A stretch of DNA of 36,924 bases from Cyanobium sp. CACIAM 14 (GTDB taxonomy: Bacteria > Cyanobacteriota > Cyanobacteriia > PCC-6307 > Cyanobiaceae). The notes under the pieces are model-generated. The model worked only from the letters and a program-made list of their open reading frames with translations. It had not been told where the DNA came from and did no database searches. The position numbers were made by a program, and so were the translations under genes. Location: positions 1 to 36,924 of the forward strand of contig JMRP01000027.1 of NCBI GenBank assembly GCA_000708525.1, given 5' to 3'. Shown here piece after piece: positions 35,000 to 36,924 of this stretch. Within the stretch, counting starts at the first letter, position 1. Every line of letters begins with the position of its first letter.

Positions 35000-35275
35000 T
35001 CAGCAGCGGCCGTGCGTCCCTGGCGGGGTCCATTGCGGCGGGCAGACCTGCCACCCGGCTCGCCGCTTCTCTGCCCAGAGTCGCATCGCCTGCTCCCGCG
35101 ACAGCTCCTCACGGCGCTTGAGCAGGGGCGCCTCACCGGGGAGCAGCTCGCCGCTGGTGACCTCCAGCAGCTGTTTCCAGCGGTCGTAGCGGAGCGGCCG
35201 GAAGTGCAGCACCTGGCGGCCGTCACTGAGCCAGCCCTCACGAGGGGAAAGCGGTGCTCGCCTGCTGGGCTCCAT
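35000..35275 (-). CDS. DUF1651 family protein
   Basis: A 91-residue protein with REGWLSDGRQVLHFRPLRYDR, then EAPLLKRREELSREQAMRLWAEKRRAGW and the end QVCPPQW. This pattern (GWL...VxHFRP... PxLKxR... A..LW...GW) is that of DUF1651, a small family typical of marine and freshwater Synechococcus/Prochlorococcus relatives. The function is unknown. The ATG is at 35275, only 7 bases downstream of the stop of the next gene on the same strand, so the two form an operon. The last residues after PPQW are extra and may be a run-on. Confidence 0.76.
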   Translation of the reverse strand: MEPSRRAPLSPREGWLSDGRQVLHFRPLRYDRWKQLLEVTSGELLPGEAPLLKRREELSREQAMRLWAEKRRAGWQVCPPQWTPPGTHGRC

Positions 35276-35282
35276 TGGCGGC

Positions 35283-35567
35283 TCAGCCAGCTTCCGGCGC
35301 CCAGCCCCGCCGGCGCACCATGTCGTCGGTCCAACCCTGGCAGCGGCTCAGCAGGTGCGCACCTTGGGGGATCAGACCCTGATGGAGCTGGCAGGTAAGC
35401 AGCGGGATGCAGTTCACGCCGCTGTAGTGACGGAACCAGTGGCAGGTCATGCAGACCCTGAGGCTGCGGCTGGGCACCAGGAGCTGCTCATCAAGAAAGG
35501 GCCACTCCTCGATGGGCTGATCAGAGGAGCAGGAATCGCTGGCAGAGCGGCGGAGACGGAGACTCAT
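35283..35567 (-). CDS. Small Cys/His-rich conserved-looking protein
   Basis: A 94-residue protein. Its C-terminal two thirds are compact and look conserved: RVCMTCHWFRHYSGVNCIPLL, TCQLHQGLIPQGAHLLSRCQ and GWTDDMVRRRGWAPEAG. The arrangement C-x2-C-H...C...C-x2-H...C suggests a small zinc or metal-binding fold. I recall similar small proteins in picocyanobacteria but know no function. The ATG at 35567 is the first clear start after unlike, Arg/Ser-rich upstream sequence. It heads an operon with the DUF1651 gene (7-base gap). A LexA-box-like palindrome sits 14-27 bases upstream of the ATG. Confidence 0.68.
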   Translation of the reverse strand: MSLRLRRSASDSCSSDQPIEEWPFLDEQLLVPSRSLRVCMTCHWFRHYSGVNCIPLLTCQLHQGLIPQGAHLLSRCQGWTDDMVRRRGWAPEAG

Positions 35568-35580
35568 GAACCCAGGGAGG

Positions 35581-35594
35581 CGTACACCTGTACT
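35581..35594 (-). promoter_or_regulatory. LexA-box-like palindrome
   Basis: On the minus strand the bases read AGTACAGGTGTACG, which fits the cyanobacterial LexA-box consensus as I recall it from Anabaena (RGTACNNNDGTWCB) at every position. GTAC at 35590-35593 and at 35582-35585 form the two arms. It lies just upstream of the small Cys/His-rich gene, where it could cover the core promoter, and about 120 bases upstream of the plus-strand orphan gene. Binding is inferred, not shown. Confidence 0.45.
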
Positions 35595-35715
35595 AGCAGG
35601 GAATGGGTGCCGGCGCATCGCCTCTTGTCTCCCGGCTGAACCCAGGCCATGCCTGCCCGATTTTCCTGACCAGGAGGAGGCCTCCCTACAGAATGAAGCT
35701 CCACTTGCTGGTGTC

Positions 35716-36072
35716 ATGGCCCGCCTGGAAGCCCTGCTTGCTCCTGCCGCTGACGGCGAGCCACTGCGGGATGCGATCGGCGGGCTGGCCGCGGAGCTGG
35801 GCGGGGCGATCCTGTGGCTGGATGGCCGCAACGCCTCGATCGCCCTGGTGGCCGGCTCCCGGGCTGTGGCGGTGCAGGTACTGCTGGAGCTCCGCTCACG
35901 TTCGGAGCTGGGGGTGCTGGTGAGCAGTCGTGAAGGGATGGGCGGCGGCGCCCCCGCGAGCATCTCGGTTCTGGAGCATGTCCTCAGCTTCCTGCAGACG
36001 GCGGTGCCTGGGGTAGTGGTGCGGTACCGCTCCGACCGTGATGGGCCGATCCGTCAGGCCGCAGCAGCCTGA
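35716..36072 (+). CDS. Orphan hypothetical protein
   Basis: A 118-residue protein (ARLEALLAPAADGEPLRDAI, GGLAAELGGAILWLDGRNAS, IALVAGSRAVAVQVLLELRS, then a Gly-rich GMGGGAPAS and a helix EHVLSFLQTAVPG). It is Leu/Ala/Val-rich with alternating predicted strands and helices and no clear membrane span. I do not recognise a family. The frame is open upstream to an ATG at 35566, but that part (Arg/Pro-rich, crossing the LexA-like palindrome) is less protein-like, so the ATG at 35716 is preferred. No strong ribosome site is adjacent. A good hairpin follows its stop, which favours a real transcript end. Confidence 0.55.
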   Translation: MARLEALLAPAADGEPLRDAIGGLAAELGGAILWLDGRNASIALVAGSRAVAVQVLLELRSRSELGVLVSSREGMGGGAPASISVLEHVLSFLQTAVPGVVVRYRSDRDGPIRQAAAA

Positions 36073-36097
36073 GGGAGGGTCCTGGTTCGGCCCTCCC
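36073..36097 (+). terminator. Candidate hairpin terminator after the orphan gene
   Basis: GGGAGGG (36073-36079) is complementary to CCCTCCC (36091-36097), giving a seven-base GC stem with an 11-base loop right after the stop codon at 36070-36072. It has no T-tract, so termination strength is uncertain. Confidence 0.4.
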
Positions 36098-36123
36098 CCG
36101 CTGCCGGGCGCGACCGCTCTCCA

Positions 36124-36456
36124 TCAGCCCCAGATCTCCTGAAGGCCGGGCGGCTCCTCCGTCCAAGAGCTCGGTGCGTTTGTCGAGGGTGAGCAGCCCC
36201 TGCTCATGCGAGCCCGACTGGCCACGCTCAATACGGGGCTTGCCTCCCCCCATTGGGTCAGGCTGCTGGTGGGAAGCCCAAGGGGCTGGGCCATGGCGTT
36301 GTACGAGAGAACCTCCTGCAAGCAACGCTCCACGGCCTCCGCGTTCTGTGGCGCCGTGAACCAGCGACGGGACTTGGTGGGGTTGGTCATCGATGGACAG
36401 TCTGGTGGTCATGACGTGACCCCTATCGACTTGTCCTGAAAACCGGGGGAACCCCA
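36124..36456 (-). mobile_element. IS3-family remnant (orfA fragment plus left end) inserted in a metallothionein gene
   Basis: On the minus strand, ATG 36390 opens TNPTKSRRWFTAPQNAEAVE, RCLQEVLSYNAMAQPLGLPT, SSLTQWG, the helix-turn-helix part of an IS3 OrfA. After a frameshift the reading continues KPRIERGQSGSHEQGLLTLD, KRTEL, the usual middle part. Nothing of orfB follows. Upstream, the minus strand from 36456 reads TGGGGTTCCCCCGGTTTTCA, then GGACA, a plausible left terminal repeat beginning with TG. Directly beyond 36456 the metallothionein fragment begins, so the junction between element and disrupted gene is visible. The other end of the element is lost. Between 36073 and 36123 only the hairpin is seen. 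Confidence 0.68.
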
Positions 36457-36563
36457 GCCCGTTCCGCAACGGCGCCCTGCTGTTCTGCAGCGAGGTCTGC
36501 GCCAAAGGTCATCCCAACGGTGAGCCCTGCCACGCCGGCTGTGGCTGTGAATGCCATGGCTGA
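36457..36563 (+). pseudogene. smtA: 3' fragment of an SmtA-type metallothionein gene
   Basis: In the frame ending at the stop TGA 36561-36563 the DNA reads PFRNGALLFCSEVCAKGHPN, GEPCHAGCGCECHG. This is the C-terminal half of a cyanobacterial metallothionein: RNG-x4-CSE-x-C-x3-H, then C-x2-C-x-C-x-C-H-G style zinc ligands (six Cys, several His). The N-terminal half with its own Cys cluster (KCACEPCLC-like) and any start codon are missing; the frame upstream runs through the IS end to a stop at 36417. The gene was therefore cut at about its middle by the IS element. In the intact protein the Cys and His bind zinc or cadmium for metal buffering. Confidence 0.75.
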
Positions 36564-36607
36564 ATCGGCTCCGCCTTCTGCGGGTCCGATTCCCCTGGAG
36601 CTGCCGC

Positions 36608-36924
36608 TCAGTGGAGCCACTCCACCAGCTTGGTGAAACGCCTGCGGCCCAGTTGGTTCTTGACGGCCATCGCCAAGGCCTTCTTCTGGCCCACCAGCAC
36701 CACCAGTTGCTTGCCTCGGGTGATCCCGGTGTACACGAGATTGCGCTGCAGCATGGCGTAGTGCTGGGTGAGTAGGGGGATCACCACGGCAGGGTATTCG
36801 CTGCCCTGGCTCTTGTGGATCGTGCAGGCATAGGCGGGCACCAGGTTGTCGAGTTCCCCCCAGCCGTAGGTCACCTCACGTCCGTCAAAACGCACCGTCA
36901 GTTCGCTGGCATCGGCGTCGATGG
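36608..36924 (-). CDS. RecD-like DNA helicase, C-terminal part (runs off the window)
   Basis: The frame continues past the right edge of the window, so only the last ~105 residues are seen. They include [38 protein letters not shown] and [20 protein letters not shown]. These are the C-terminal motifs of the UvrD/RecD2 group: motif V ([10 protein letters not shown]) and motif VI (YTGITRGK). RecD2-type helicases unwind DNA 5'-3' independently of RecBC and may serve repair or mobile-element functions. The GTG at 36895 is inside the protein, not its start. It lies 44 bases past the metallothionein remnant, tail to tail. Confidence 0.86.
   Translation of the reverse strand, partial: IDADASELTVRFDGREVTYGWGELDNLVPAYACTIHKSQGSEYPAVVIPLLTQHYAMLQRNLVYTGITRGKQLVVLVGQKKALAMAVKNQLGRRRFTKLVEWLH

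Noticed and set aside
35672-35688. GGAGGCCTCC palindrome before the orphan gene
   Set aside because: Short and GC-rich, likely chance; it does not match an operator I know and is too far from the ATG to be the ribosome site.
1-36924. CRISPR array, rRNA genes, complete prophage
   Set aside because: No regularly spaced repeats, no rRNA sequence and no phage structural or integrase genes were seen.

Overview
The window is very GC-rich chromosomal DNA from a picocyanobacterium of the Cyanobium / Synechococcus (alpha-cyanobacterial) type. The evidence is an alpha-carboxysome shell gene joined to ndhF/ndhD/chpX CO2-uptake genes, a pterin-dehydratase-like Rubisco factor and CbbX. Other cyanobacterial markers are a Ycf52-type acetyltransferase, a FutC-type iron transporter ATPase, KaiC-family and magnesium-chelatase genes, a DUF1651 protein, an SmtA-type metallothionein remnant and scattered HIP1 octamers (GCGATCGC).

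Layout. (1) 22-6577, + strand: distal end of a carboxysome / CO2-concentrating operon: CsoS1 shell protein, ferritin-like protein, NdhF4, NdhD4, ChpX/CupB, acRAF, CbbX. NDH-1 plus ChpX converts CO2 to bicarbonate, the carboxysome uses the bicarbonate, and acRAF and CbbX assemble and reactivate Rubisco. (2) 6599-15225: housekeeping genes on both strands: dnaA, an HtrA-type protease, a pair of small glycosyltransferases (the first with an apparent frameshift), a Ycf52-type acetyltransferase, an alpha/beta hydrolase, hisG coupled to an ABC exporter, and glyoxalase II. (3) 15320-17407: a three-gene partner-switching module (STAS antagonist, RsbW-like kinase, cNMP-domain/SpoIIE phosphatase) with a CRP-like palindrome upstream. 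(4) 17432-20248: futC, ridA, a short SepF-like protein, an L,D-transpeptidase-like protein and a small conserved-looking protein. (5) 20333-29299: CHAD protein divergent from a KaiC2-like double ATPase, followed by a short-form ChlH and a ChlD that share a one-base stop/start overlap; chlD carries an apparent single-base frameshift. (6) 28823-31197, - strand: an SDR, an FAH-family hydrolase and a small Trp-rich protein translationally coupled to it.

(7) 31255 to the end is accessory-looking. It opens with a tRNA-Pro(UGG) cut off in the anticodon stem, followed by a short stretch of lower GC and a heavily decayed IS3-family orfA. Next come a LysR regulator divergent from a CDGSH protein and a DODA dioxygenase, a CopD-like membrane protein, a thiamine-binding-type protein, two small cyanobacterial proteins behind a LexA-box-like palindrome, and an orphan protein. 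A second IS3 orfA remnant then sits in what was a metallothionein gene, of which only the 3' half survives. A RecD-like helicase runs off the right edge.

No wholly new system is proven here. The loci best worth a second look are the partner-switching module, the KaiC2-like / ChlH-ChlD neighbourhood, and the truncated tRNA plus IS-scarred segment. All functional calls rest on reading motifs by eye; no database search was run.
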